Below, one piece after another: positions 32,756 through 41,892 of a stretch of DNA of 64,000 bases; the first letter of the stretch is position 1, and each line of letters opens with the position of its first letter. This DNA comes from Oleidesulfovibrio alaskensis DSM 16109 (GTDB lineage: Bacteria > Desulfobacterota > Desulfovibrionia > Desulfovibrionales > Desulfovibrionaceae): positions 198,199 to 262,198 of the forward strand of contig NZ_KI519495.1 of NCBI RefSeq assembly GCF_000482745.1, in the 5' to 3' direction. Position numbers and translations under genes: made by a program. A model generated the notes under the pieces. The model was not told where the DNA came from. It did not search any database and saw nothing but the letters and a program-made list of their open reading frames with translations.

Positions 32756-34993
32756 TCAACCGCATTTGGTGAATCCGCAGGCAGGGCAGATATGGCAGCC
32801 TTCCTGAAACACCAGTTCTTCATCGCAATCGGGGCACTGCTGCCTACCGAGCCCGTTGGGAGCGTGTACGGGCACCTTGGCCTTTAGGTACCTGTTTTCC
32901 ATTACCCATGCAATGGCATCGGGTATGGACAGCAGCAATCCTTTTTTCTGAAACTTGGGGTGTTCTCCGCCTATACCCTTGAGCTGCCGCACTATTTCCA
33001 TCACCTCAACGCCGGAGCGCAGCGCCAGCGAAACCAGTCTGCCGATGGCTTCCGCCTTTGCGGTGATGGACCGTCCCGACTTGCCTATGGTGGTGAACAG
33101 TTCAAACGGCCTTCCGTCCACTTCGTTAATAGTCACATACAGCACACCCAGCCCCGTTTCCACTTTCTGGGTAAATCCGTATACGATATCAGGACGTTCA
33201 CGCACAACGCTGCGTTCTTTTTTCTGCTCTTCCTTGCTTTTTTCTCCGTCGCCGGTGCACAGAACCTGCGACTGTTTGCAGCCGTCACGGTATACGGTAA
33301 CCCCCTTGCAGCCCCGCTCATACGCCATCCAGTAAATGCTGCGTATGTCGTCAATGGTTGCGCTGTTGGGCAGGTTGACGGTCTTGGACACGGCGTTGTC
33401 GGTATATTCCTGAAACGCCGCCTGCATTTTCAGATGCCATACGGGCTCTATGTCCATGGCTGTCACAAAAACATCGCGCATATGCTGCGGCAGGTGCTCC
33501 ATTGTCTGCACAGACCCTTTCTGCGTTACAGCTTCCATCAGCTTTTCAGAATAGCACTGCTCGTCCTTGAGCGCCTGCTCAAAATAAGGATTCACTTCCA
33601 CCAGACGCTCGCCGTCCATGACATGCCGCGCAAAGCTGAGCGCAAACAACGGTTCAACCCCGGAAGAGCATCCCGCAAGAATGGACAGGGTTCCGGTGGG
33701 GGCAATGGTCGTTATGGTGGCGTTGCGGTACGGTCCGAGGTCCCGCTGTCCGAACACTGACTCGGCGTAAGCCGGAAAGGGTCCGCGTTCCTTGGCAAGC
33801 TGTTTGGAGGCGGCACGGCCTTCCGCGCGGATGAATTCCATGACACGGCCGGCAAGCTTAACGGCATCCTGACTGTCGTAGGGAATGCGCAGCTGAAACA
33901 GCAGGTCGGCCCAGCCCATGACGCCCAGCCCGATTTTGCGGTTTCTGTGCACCGTTTCTGTTATGCGGTCCAGCGGATAGCGCGAAGCATCGATGACATT
34001 ATCCAGAAAACGCACGGAAAGCCTGATAATACGCTTAAGCTCTGCCCAGTCTATGGAATCTGCCGTGCTGCCATGCCCCGCAAGGTACAGTCCGGCCAGA
34101 TTGACGGAACCGAGATTGCAGGCCTCGTAAGGCAGCAGTGGCTGCTCCCCGCACGGGTTTGTGGACTCCATCTCGCCCTGTGCGGGCGTGGGGTTGTCAC
34201 GGTTTATCCGGTCGATGAAAACAATGCCCGGATCCCCCGACTCCCACGCTTTCTGCACCAGTATCTCAAACACCTCACGGGCATTCAGGGTACCTTTGGC
34301 TTCGCCGGAGTGCGGCGCCATCAGGGGATATTCTTCACCTTTTTCCACCGCCTTCATAAAATCTTCGGTCAGCGCAACGGAAAGGTTGAAGTTATTGAAT
34401 TCCCCTTCACGTTCCTTGGCGCGGATGAATTCCAGAATGTCCGGATGGTCCACACGCAGAATGCCCATATTGGCCCCGCGGCGTGTGCCTCCCTGTTTAA
34501 TCTGCTCCGTGGCGGTATTGAAAATGCGTAAAAAAGAAAGCGGACCCGAGGCAACCCCGCCCGTGGACCCCACACGGCTGGCCGCCGGACGCAGGCGCGA
34601 GAATGAAAACCCTGTTCCGCCTCCTGATTTATGAATCATGGCGGCATGTTTCACGGCGTCAAAGATCTCTTCTATGGAATCACCCACCGGCAGCACAAAA
34701 CAGGCCGCCAGCTGACCCAGATCAGTGCCCGCATTCATCAGCGTGGGAGAATTGGGTAAAAATTTCCACGATGTCATCAGGTCGTAAAATTCACGGGCCA
34801 GTTCGTCCGCCCTGCACGACGAATCAGGGTATTTACCCTCCTCCGCCGCGATGGCAGACGCCACACGCCAGAAAAGCCCCGTGGCATCTTCCAGCGGTTC
34901 TCCGTCAGGGCCTTTGCGGTAATAACGCTTCGAAAGCACGACCTCTGCATTCTGGTTGAGCACAACGGGCTGCAAGTCTTCCGGCTGTTTCAT
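32756..34993 (-). CDS. nrdJ: Adenosylcobalamin-dependent (class II) ribonucleotide reductase
   Basis: Reduces ribonucleotides to deoxyribonucleotides with a B12-generated thiyl radical, usable with or without oxygen. 745 residues, in one polypeptide. The catalytic barrel shows SPTLMNAGTDLGQLAACFVL (first redox Cys), NPCGEQPLLPYEACNLGSV and APTGTLSILAGCSSGVEP. A TSCPD-like region (YVTINEVDGRPFELF) and a C-terminal Zn-ribbon (CPDCDE...CPACGFTKCG) carry the shuttle cysteines. AAGGGATGAC precedes the ATG. No cobalamin riboswitch can be seen upstream, as expected for the B12-using enzyme. Confidence 0.95.
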   Translation of the reverse strand: MKQPEDLQPVVLNQNAEVVLSKRYYRKGPDGEPLEDATGLFWRVASAIAAEEGKYPDSSCRADELAREFYDLMTSWKFLPNSPTLMNAGTDLGQLAACFVLPVGDSIEEIFDAVKHAAMIHKSGGGTGFSFSRLRPAASRVGSTGGVASGPLSFLRIFNTATEQIKQGGTRRGANMGILRVDHPDILEFIRAKEREGEFNNFNLSVALTEDFMKAVEKGEEYPLMAPHSGEAKGTLNAREVFEILVQKAWESGDPGIVFIDRINRDNPTPAQGEMESTNPCGEQPLLPYEACNLGSVNLAGLYLAGHGSTADSIDWAELKRIIRLSVRFLDNVIDASRYPLDRITETVHRNRKIGLGVMGWADLLFQLRIPYDSQDAVKLAGRVMEFIRAEGRAASKQLAKERGPFPAYAESVFGQRDLGPYRNATITTIAPTGTLSILAGCSSGVEPLFALSFARHVMDGERLVEVNPYFEQALKDEQCYSEKLMEAVTQKGSVQTMEHLPQHMRDVFVTAMDIEPVWHLKMQAAFQEYTDNAVSKTVNLPNSATIDDIRSIYWMAYERGCKGVTVYRDGCKQSQVLCTGDGEKSKEEQKKERSVVRERPDIVYGFTQKVETGLGVLYVTINEVDGRPFELFTTIGKSGRSITAKAEAIGRLVSLALRSGVEVMEIVRQLKGIGGEHPKFQKKGLLLSIPDAIAWVMENRYLKAKVPVHAPNGLGRQQCPDCDEELVFQEGCHICPACGFTKCG

Positions 34994-35165
34994 GTCATCC
35001 CTTTAACGTATCAAATCAATTGGTTATAGTTTTTCTCAACTTTTACTACCTGCTACGGAGCTTAGCATGCCCTGCCGGAAAAAGCCACTGCCGCATCACA
35101 ATCTGCAGTTGTTGACACGGTGCGTGTCCGTACACTGCCGCCGCGGCACACCGCTGACCGCGCAC

Positions 35166-35196
35166 AAAAAAACCGGCCGGAATTGCTCCGGCCGGT
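35166..35196 (-). terminator. Intrinsic terminator of zraP
   Basis: ACCGGCCGG (35172-35180) pairs with CCGGCCGGT (35188-35196); on the minus strand a T-run follows (35166-35171). Confidence 0.88.
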
Positions 35197-35253
35197 CTGT
35201 ACCCGCAGTATGCCGCGGCTGCCGCTGTGAAGGAAGCAGCGCCGTTGTGCTGT

Positions 35254-35772
35254 TTAGTAGTGTCCGCCCATCATGCCGCCACCCATATGGTAGCCGCCGC
35301 CCCGATGAAACCCGCCGCGGTGACCGCGTCCGAAGCCGGACTTGAGCCCCACTTCCTTTTCAAGGCGCTGGGAAAGTTCAATGTGCAGGTTGCGCAGCTG
35401 AGTGCGCAGCTGGGCCACTTCACCGGCAGTCTTGCCCACTGCCGCGGGGTCTGTGGCCGGATTGTTGTACATGGCATTCAATTCTGCCTGCTTGGCAAAC
35501 AGCTTGTCGCGCAGGGGGGTCATCTTGCCGTCGGCTTCGGCCACAATCTTGTCATACAGAGCCTGCTTGTCGGGTGTCAGCGAATCATATGCGGCCTGAC
35601 CGCCGGGTCCGCTGCCGCCAAAGGGGCACACGGCCGCCCCGCCGCCGGAGCCCATGCCGCCGTATCCGCCGCGATGGCCGTATCCGTGTCCGTAAGGACC
35701 GGCAAAAGCCACTGCTGCCAGAGCAAAAATACCGAGGGCTGCTACTATGGTGATAATGGAACGGGTCTTCAT
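35254..35772 (-). CDS. zraP: ZraP-like periplasmic zinc-responsive chaperone
   Basis: Exported metal-binding protein of the ZraP/Spy-CpxP-like family, 172 residues. A signal peptide ends at AFA-GP. The mature N-terminus is Gly/His-rich (GPYGHGYGHRGG), a helical core reads LTPDKQALYDKIVAE...LRDKLFAKQAELNAMYN, and the C-terminus is again His/Gly-rich (HRGGFHRGGGYHMGG). A role in zinc buffering and envelope-stress chaperoning is known for ZraP and fits the divergent zraSR genes. A sigma-54 promoter lies 60 bp upstream. GGAGGAC precedes the ATG. Confidence 0.88.
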   Translation of the reverse strand: MKTRSIITIVAALGIFALAAVAFAGPYGHGYGHRGGYGGMGSGGGAAVCPFGGSGPGGQAAYDSLTPDKQALYDKIVAEADGKMTPLRDKLFAKQAELNAMYNNPATDPAAVGKTAGEVAQLRTQLRNLHIELSQRLEKEVGLKSGFGRGHRGGFHRGGGYHMGGGMMGGHY

Positions 35773-35832
35773 AATGTCCTCCGGATTACCTTGTGCACCT
35801 TCTGGTGCGTTGCTTGCATTTGCTCATGATAG

Positions 35833-35848
35833 AGCAACAGGCGTGCCA
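35833..35848 (-). promoter_or_regulatory. Sigma-54 promoter of zraP
   Basis: Read on the minus strand: TGGCAC, five bases (GCCTG), then TTGCT. This is a match to the -24/-12 consensus at correct spacing, about 60 bp before the zraP ATG. It fits activation by the neighbouring sigma-54-dependent regulator. Confidence 0.82.
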
Positions 35849-35922
35849 TACACGCACATGAAGCAATATCGCACAACAAACCGGCATGTTATGCACAGAA
35901 GCGGGACAACACAGTGAAAGTC

Positions 35923-35971
35923 AGTGTATAAAAAACATACACCTTTGAGAAAAAGCACTGTATAAAAAATA
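35923..35971. promoter_or_regulatory. Probable ZraR binding sites between zraP and zraS
   Basis: AGTGTATAAAAAACA (35923-35937) and ACTGTATAAAAAATA (35957-35971) are near-identical direct repeats 34 bp apart. The first also forms a dyad, GTGTAT (35924-35929) and ATACAC (35937-35942). They lie 75-140 bp upstream of the zraP sigma-54 promoter, a normal enhancer distance, and directly before zraS. Confidence 0.5.
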
Positions 35972-36008
35972 GACGCTGTACAAATATTGAACACGCAAGG
36001 TGACGGCA

Positions 36009-37787
36009 ATGCACTTCAGAAAAAAACATTCCCTTCCCGGGCCGTTTGCCTCGCCGTGGCTGGTTATCGGCGCGGCGGTCATTCTGGGCGTGGTGGTTGT
36101 GGCGCTTTCAGTGCGCAACATCACCCGTTCGGAACAATACATGGCCAATATCCTGCTGGAAAAAGGCGGATCGCTTATCAAGGCATTTGAGGCCGGAGCA
36201 CGAACGGGCATGCGCGGCAGCGCGTTCCGCCTGCAGGTGCTGCTGGAAGAAATGGCCGACCAGCCGGATATTGATTTCATTGCCCTGACAGACAGGGAAG
36301 GCAATATTGTGGCCCACAGCAACAACGAACAGGTAGGCAAACGGCTTTTCGGCGCCGAGGTGACCACCGACCTGCTGCGGCCTGACACACGCCCGAGGTG
36401 GAGCATTTTCGGGCAGGCCGGTAAACGATACTTTGTGGTCTACCGTGAATTTGCACCACTGCAGGGCCGCCATGCCCGCAGGGGACACATGATGCCGCAC
36501 ATGCGCAACCACGCGTGGGATAACTGGCAGCAGCCGGACGGCCCGCCGCCCATCATTTTTGTCGGGTTCGACGTTCAGCCGTTCGAGGACGCCCGCAGAC
36601 AGGACAAACAGCACACCATGACCATGGCAGCCATAGTGCTGCTGTTGGGGGTTGCGGGTTTCATATCGCTTATCTGGGCACAGAATGTCCGCCGCGCACG
36701 CAAAGAGCTGGAAAGCACACAGGCCCTGTCGGATGAGATTGTTTCCAATCTCCCCGAAGGTCTGGTGGTGCTGGATGCCGCCGGAGATGTTTCTTTCATG
36801 AACAATGCGGCCCGCGCCATGCTGGGAGACGGTACCGCCGCTCACGATGCGCACGAAGCAGCCGCAGGCTGCCCGCCGCTGCCGCCGGTACTCATGCATG
36901 CCGTACGCCAGCTGGACACCCAGCACATACTGAGCGGCAGAGAAACGGTGCTTTCCGGCACCGGAGGCCCTGTCCCGGTCAGTGTTACCGGTGCGTGCAT
37001 AACAGGCGAAGACGGTTCGCTGATGGGCAAACTGCTGCTGCTGCACGACCTGAGCGAAGTGCGCAGACTGGAAGAAGAAGTACGCAGGCGCGAAAAGCTG
37101 GCAGCCATAGGCAGTCTGGCTGCGGGGGTGGCTCACGAAATACGCAATCCGCTCAGCTCCATCAAAGGATATGCCACCTATTTCGGCACCCGCTTTGCCG
37201 AAGGCAGCGAAGACCGCGATGCCGCCCGGATCATGGTGCAGGAGGTGGACAGGCTCAACCGCGTCATTTCCGACCTTATCGGTCTGGCCCGCCCGTCGGA
37301 CCTGTCTTTAAAGCCCAGCAGACCGGAATCGCTGGCAGAAAACGTACTCCGCCTTATCCGGCAGGATGCCGCGGGCAAAAACATAGACTTGCGGTTCGCC
37401 GCGGCGGACGACCTGCCGCAGGCAGTGCTCGACCCCGACAGAGTGACGCAGGCGCTGCTGAATGTCTGCCTTAACGCACTGGATGCCATGGAAAGCGGCG
37501 GCGTACTGACGCTGAGCGTTGACACCGACAGTACCTCTTCCGAAGGCCGCAGGCTGCTGCGGTTCAAGGTGCGTGACACGGGCTGCGGCATAACGCCCGA
37601 AACCCTGAGCACCATGTTTGACCCGTATTTCACCACCAAAAGTCAGGGAACGGGGCTCGGGCTGGCCATTGTGCACAAAATAGTGGAGGCCCACGGCGGC
37701 GAAATAGCCGTGCAGTCTTCCGTAGGCAGCGGAACGGAAATATCTCTCATTCTGCCGCTTGAACCGCAACGCAACGCGAACAGCTGA
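36009..37787 (+). CDS. zraS: ZraS-like membrane sensor histidine kinase
   Basis: Inner-membrane sensor kinase of 592 residues. Transmembrane helices at about residues 14-36 and 203-223 flank a periplasmic sensor loop. A PAS domain (LPEGLVVLDAAGDVSFMNNAA) follows, then the H-box GVAHEIRNPLSSIKGYATYF around residue 372, and an HATPase domain with DPDRVTQALLNVCLNALDA, GCGI and GTGLGLAIVHKIV. I choose ATG 36009, with AAGGTG as ribosome site, over the GTG at 36000 that overlaps it. The sensor loop contains His pairs (RHARRGHMMPHMRNHAW) suited to metal sensing. It pairs with the next gene. Confidence 0.9.
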   Translation: MHFRKKHSLPGPFASPWLVIGAAVILGVVVVALSVRNITRSEQYMANILLEKGGSLIKAFEAGARTGMRGSAFRLQVLLEEMADQPDIDFIALTDREGNIVAHSNNEQVGKRLFGAEVTTDLLRPDTRPRWSIFGQAGKRYFVVYREFAPLQGRHARRGHMMPHMRNHAWDNWQQPDGPPPIIFVGFDVQPFEDARRQDKQHTMTMAAIVLLLGVAGFISLIWAQNVRRARKELESTQALSDEIVSNLPEGLVVLDAAGDVSFMNNAARAMLGDGTAAHDAHEAAAGCPPLPPVLMHAVRQLDTQHILSGRETVLSGTGGPVPVSVTGACITGEDGSLMGKLLLLHDLSEVRRLEEEVRRREKLAAIGSLAAGVAHEIRNPLSSIKGYATYFGTRFAEGSEDRDAARIMVQEVDRLNRVISDLIGLARPSDLSLKPSRPESLAENVLRLIRQDAAGKNIDLRFAAADDLPQAVLDPDRVTQALLNVCLNALDAMESGGVLTLSVDTDSTSSEGRRLLRFKVRDTGCGITPETLSTMFDPYFTTKSQGTGLGLAIVHKIVEAHGGEIAVQSSVGSGTEISLILPLEPQRNANS

Positions 37788-37813
37788 CCCGGCGGCGCGT
37801 CAAAGGAACAGCC

Positions 37814-39214
37814 ATGACAAACGCTCCTACCATATTGATAGTGGATGATGATCAGGCGCACAGAACCATGCTGCGCACCATGCTGCGCGGCTGGCAGTAC
37901 TCGGCGGAAGAAGCCGACGACGGTTCCGTGGCCGTGAGCAAGGTGCAGGAGCGCGCATATGACGCCATCCTGATGGATATCCGCATGGCCCGCATGAGCG
38001 GCATAGAAGCCCTGCGGCATATCATGGCCCACAATCCGGCCATTCCCGTGCTTATCATGACGGCATATTCTTCGGTGAATACAGCGGTGGAAGCCCTGAA
38101 AATAGGTGCTTATGACTACCTGACAAAGCCGCTTGATTTCGACGAGCTGAAACTGACGCTGGAGCGCGCGCTTGATCACACGCGGCTGGCCTCGGAAAAC
38201 AGAGAGCTGCGCAGCTCTCTGTCCGCGGGGCAGGCTGCCTCGCGCATTATCGGCCGCAGCGAGGCCGTGCGCCGGCTTACCGAGCTGGTGGCCACAGTGG
38301 CGCCCAGCGACGCCACGGTACTCATCACCGGAGAATCGGGCACAGGCAAAGAACTGGTGGCCAGAGCCATACACGAAGGAAGCAGCAGACGTGACAGACC
38401 GCTGGTAACCGTCAACTGCGCCGCCCTTACGGAATCGCTGCTGGAATCAGAACTGTTCGGCCACGAAAAAGGTGCTTTTACCGGTGCGGACAAAAAACGC
38501 GACGGGCGGTTTGTTCAGGCGGACGGCGGTACGTTGTTTCTGGATGAACTGGGCGAAATGTCTCTGGCACTGCAGGCAAAGCTGCTGCGTGCGCTGCAGC
38601 AGGGTGAAATCCAGAGGGTAGGCAGCGACAACCCGCTGAGAGTCGATGTACGCGTCATCGCCGCAACCAACCGCAATCTGACCGCAGAGGTGACCGCAGG
38701 CAGGTTCCGCGAAGACCTGTTTTACCGGCTCAACGTCATCGGCATAGCGGTACCGGCACTGCGGGAACGGCGCGACGACATCCCCCTGCTGGCCGGACAC
38801 TTTCTGACCCGCTATGCCGAACGTAACCGCAAGATGCTCAAAGGATTCACCCCGCAGGCCATGAACTGTCTGGTCAACTATGACTGGCCGGGCAATGTGC
38901 GTGAACTGGAAAACGCCGTGGAGCGCGCCGTTATCATGAGCATGGGCGAATATGTCACCGGACGCGAACTGCCGCCGGACATTGCAGCGGCTGACGGCGA
39001 AACGGATATCACCGCAGCAGTGTCCGATACGGACACACCGCTGCCCGACACCGTCCATGACCCCTATGCGGGGCTCTCGCTGGAAAATCTGGAACGCCGC
39101 GCCATTGAGGCAACGCTGCGCGAATGTGCCGACAATAAAAGCGAAGCCGCCCGCCGGCTGGGCATCACCCGCGCAACACTGCACAACAAGCTGAAAAAAT
39201 ACGGCATGGAATAA
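37814..39214 (+). CDS. zraR: ZraR-like sigma-54-dependent response regulator
   Basis: NtrC-class activator of 466 residues. The receiver domain covers residues 1-120 with DDDQ and the phospho-acceptor in ILMDIRM. The AAA+ domain has Walker A GESGTGKELVARAIH, the sigma-54 contact loop GAFTGA, Walker B GGTLFLDELGEMS and FREDLFYRLNV. A C-terminal Fis-type helix-turn-helix (KSEAARRLGITRATLHNKLKK) binds DNA. AAGGAAC precedes the ATG, 26 bp after zraS. The divergent zraP with a sigma-54 promoter is the obvious target. Confidence 0.92.
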   Translation: MTNAPTILIVDDDQAHRTMLRTMLRGWQYSAEEADDGSVAVSKVQERAYDAILMDIRMARMSGIEALRHIMAHNPAIPVLIMTAYSSVNTAVEALKIGAYDYLTKPLDFDELKLTLERALDHTRLASENRELRSSLSAGQAASRIIGRSEAVRRLTELVATVAPSDATVLITGESGTGKELVARAIHEGSSRRDRPLVTVNCAALTESLLESELFGHEKGAFTGADKKRDGRFVQADGGTLFLDELGEMSLALQAKLLRALQQGEIQRVGSDNPLRVDVRVIAATNRNLTAEVTAGRFREDLFYRLNVIGIAVPALRERRDDIPLLAGHFLTRYAERNRKMLKGFTPQAMNCLVNYDWPGNVRELENAVERAVIMSMGEYVTGRELPPDIAAADGETDITAAVSDTDTPLPDTVHDPYAGLSLENLERRAIEATLRECADNKSEAARRLGITRATLHNKLKKYGME

Positions 39215-39238
39215 CCGGAAGACCGGAACCGGAACAAG

Positions 39239-39325
39239 ACCTCCGGCGGGCAAGAGGCATGATTCCCCCTGCATCCCCCGTTGCGCATGTTCTGCCGCGG
39301 TCAGCTGACATCGAAGGGCTTACGG
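39239..39325. repeat. Dispersed palindromic repeat copy, reverse orientation
   Basis: Contains CCTCCGGCGGGCAAGAGGCA, GATTCCCC, GCATCCCCCGTTGCGCA and TTCTGCCGCGGTCAGCTGAC, the reverse complement of the 13.7-kb unit with substitutions. It lies just downstream of zraR. Confidence 0.75.
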
Positions 39326-39437
39326 TTGCGGCTGCATGGCGGCAACCGCACGGCGCGTCGCGTTGCGGGCATCGCTGTGCCTTGCACGGGGCGCATTACA
39401 GTGGCGGAAGGTTCAGCCGCCCCCTGACGGGGTTTTC

Positions 39438-39471
39438 TTCAGGCTTCTCAGGCTTCTCAGGTTTCTCAGGC
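39438..39471. repeat. 9-bp tandem repeat TTCTCAGGC
   Basis: Three full copies (39445-39453, 39454-39462 with one change, 39463-39471) plus a 7-nt degenerate unit before them, in non-coding DNA between zraR and the converging lysozyme-like gene. Confidence 0.85.
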
Positions 39472-39495
39472 ATCCGGCGGGCAAAATCCGCAAAA

Positions 39496-40737
39496 TCAGG
39501 CAAACAGCGATTTATCTGATCCGATCAATGAAAGCGCCAGTTCCATTTCGCGTTCAAGGCGGTTTTGCACTGCGGAGCGCACGGCGTTGGTGGAGGAACC
39601 GAACTGCCTGCTGCGCAGGTCATAAACTGTGCGTATAAACCGCCCTTGAAATGCAGGATCGGTAAAAGAATCATCCTGTCCGGTTCTGCCCAGAGCCTGA
39701 CGGAAAATGCGCGCTGCGCCTGTGGGCCCGTGCTGCACGGCGGTGCTCCACAGCACTTCGCCCAGAACACCGCTCATATGGTCGCGTTCAAGTACCGAGT
39801 TGCGGGTAACCTTTCGCAAAGCGGGAAGGAAATTGTTCTCCCGCACGAATCTGTTCTGCAATGATTCAAATCCTGCCGGATCAGCAGCGGCGATTTGCGC
39901 CCATACACGGGGCATTGCACCTTGCGTACCGCCGGTGTTGGCCGGCCCTGCGGCGTTGAGACGCTGCGCGTACTCGGGTGCTGCCCGCTGCAGAAAGCGG
40001 ATAAAGGCATCCATGCTGCCCGCCCGCGAGGAAATCTGATATTTTCCGTAGGAGGTGCCGCCATGACGGTCGTAGCCGATGCTTGCCACGCCCTGCGTGC
40101 CGGACTCAAATTGCGCTGCCAGCCAGCCGGTAAGCGGTGCAGACTCCGCAACGCCGCCTGCGGCGTTCTTCCCGTCAGCAGGAGCAATCTTTCCGGCAGA
40201 TTCGGGCGCAGCAGGTTCCTGCCGGAGCGCGCTCATGCCGTCCGGAGCTTCCGCGGCCTGCCGGTAGGCTGCAGCCGCACCGTTCCATGATATGCGGCCT
40301 CTTACTTCACCGGTTTCACTGCCCAGTCCCACGGCATCGGCTATGGCAGACCGCAACGAAGCCAGCCCTTCCACGGGCAGTGCCGCGGTACCGGCAGGTG
40401 CTCCGCCCGATGCCAGACCGGCCAGACCGGACGGGCCGGAGAGCACTCTGGTAAGGGTGGCCAGCGCTCTGGTATTCAGTAGATTCATGCTGCCCAGCAT
40501 GGCGCCTTCAAGCGGAGATTCTTCTTTGCCGTCACCTTTGCCCAGCCCCAGAACATCATCAAGCAGCTTCTGACCGTTGCGTGACAGGGCGCTGCCGCCC
40601 AGCAGCTCCCCGAAGCGTCCGGTGCCGGAACCTGCAGCGGCGGCCTGCTGTGCAGGCAGTGTACGGCCGGTAACGGGCGTACGCAGAACCCTGTCCGCCC
40701 TCTGCAGGCTTATGGTGCTGAAAGGATCGTATGCCAT
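39496..40737 (-). CDS. Lysozyme/chitosanase-like putative peptidoglycan hydrolase
   Basis: Protein of 413 residues with no evident signal peptide. The N-terminal half is Ala/Gly-rich and low in complexity. The C-terminal half from about residue 200 has SIGYDRHGGTSYGKYQISS (near 218-236), AAADPAGFESLQNRFVRENNF and VLWSTAVQHGPTGAARIFRQAL, reminiscent of lysozyme-superfamily (chitosanase-like) domains of phage and VgrG-associated muramidases. The ATG at 40737 follows GAGGAGG. No phage, type VI or flagellar gene adjoins it, so its export route and role are unclear. Domain resemblance is from memory only. Confidence 0.55.
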   Translation of the reverse strand: MAYDPFSTISLQRADRVLRTPVTGRTLPAQQAAAAGSGTGRFGELLGGSALSRNGQKLLDDVLGLGKGDGKEESPLEGAMLGSMNLLNTRALATLTRVLSGPSGLAGLASGGAPAGTAALPVEGLASLRSAIADAVGLGSETGEVRGRISWNGAAAAYRQAAEAPDGMSALRQEPAAPESAGKIAPADGKNAAGGVAESAPLTGWLAAQFESGTQGVASIGYDRHGGTSYGKYQISSRAGSMDAFIRFLQRAAPEYAQRLNAAGPANTGGTQGAMPRVWAQIAAADPAGFESLQNRFVRENNFLPALRKVTRNSVLERDHMSGVLGEVLWSTAVQHGPTGAARIFRQALGRTGQDDSFTDPAFQGRFIRTVYDLRSRQFGSSTNAVRSAVQNRLEREMELALSLIGSDKSLFA

Positions 40738-40893
40738 GGTGCCTCCTCGCTCGGGGCAGTACCCCGCAGCAGGACTAGCAACCATAGTGCCGATATTTCA
40801 TACCCTCTTTTTTCCGGCATGTTACCCTTGCAAAAAAACATGGACAGCAACCGGAACATGCAGGGCCGACGATTCTCCGACACGGCCGTACGG

Positions 40894-41682
40894 TTATGAA
40901 GATGCGGGCCGGTAGTAGCCTTTTGCCTCAGGCAGCAGCTGGCGGATGGCCTTTATGCGGTTTTCATCAGCAGGGTGGGTAGAAAGGAACTCCGGCGGTT
41001 TTTTGCCGCCCTTGGCAGCCATGTTCTGCCAGAAAGTCAGCGCGGCTTCCGGGTTGTACCCCGCCTTGGCCATAAGAATAAGACCTATCCGGTCGGCCTC
41101 GTATTCGTGGGTGCGGCTGTAGGGCAGCAGTATGCCCACGCCCACACCTATACCATACGCCGCCACCGCGGCCTGCGCCACCTCAGGCGATGTCTGGGAG
41201 CCCACGGCGATGGCCGTCCCCAGCTGCCCCAGCTGCGCCACAACCTGTGTGGAATACCGCTCCGCCCCGTGCCGCGCGATGGCGTGGCCCACTTCGTGAC
41301 CGATAACAGCGGCCAGCTGCGCATCGTCTTTGGCGGCTTCAAACAGCCCTGTATACACAAATATTTTTCCGCCCGGCAGGCAGAAGGCGTTGGGTACGTC
41401 TTTTTTGACGGTATGAAATTCCCATTTATATTCAGGGTGTCCGGCCACGGCCGCTATGCGGCGTCCCACGCGGGTCACGGCACGGGCATAGTCGCTTGTG
41501 GTATCAATCTGCTCCGACTTAATCACTTTCTGCGCTTCAGAGGCCCCCAGCGCCATTTCCTGCTGCGAATCCATCATGATAAACTGGTTGCGGCCGGTAT
41601 ACGGCGCCTTGGCACAGGCAGAGACAACCAGTACCGCCACTGTCAGTGCGGCAAAAAGCCATTTTTTCATATTTCTGCGCAT
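40894..41682 (-). CDS. M48-family metalloprotease lipoprotein
   Basis: Periplasm-facing lipoprotein protease of 262 residues, related to LoiP/YcaL/BepA. A lipobox VVSAC places the acylated Cys near residue 23. The zinc motif HEVGH is at about residue 129, and the third ligand lies in HEYEADRIGL. The C-terminal LSTHPADENRIKAI is typical of M48B/C. Role in envelope protein quality control is inferred from the family. AAGGACGGG precedes the ATG. Confidence 0.9.
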   Translation of the reverse strand: MRRNMKKWLFAALTVAVLVVSACAKAPYTGRNQFIMMDSQQEMALGASEAQKVIKSEQIDTTSDYARAVTRVGRRIAAVAGHPEYKWEFHTVKKDVPNAFCLPGGKIFVYTGLFEAAKDDAQLAAVIGHEVGHAIARHGAERYSTQVVAQLGQLGTAIAVGSQTSPEVAQAAVAAYGIGVGVGILLPYSRTHEYEADRIGLILMAKAGYNPEAALTFWQNMAAKGGKKPPEFLSTHPADENRIKAIRQLLPEAKGYYRPASS

Positions 41683-41892
41683 AATCCCGTCCTTACTGGC
41701 TTCCTGCCCGCCGCGGACTGCCCTCAGCGGGCAAAGCGCGGCACGTCAAACTTGACGCTGTTGGCATTTGTCGTATCTTCCCCTACCTGAAAGCATGTGA
41801 CAGCCCGACGGCCGCACAGGCTTTATACACCAAGCACCCGAAAGGCCGCAACGCGCTCCGTCCGCGGAACCGCCTGCGAACAAGGACAACTC

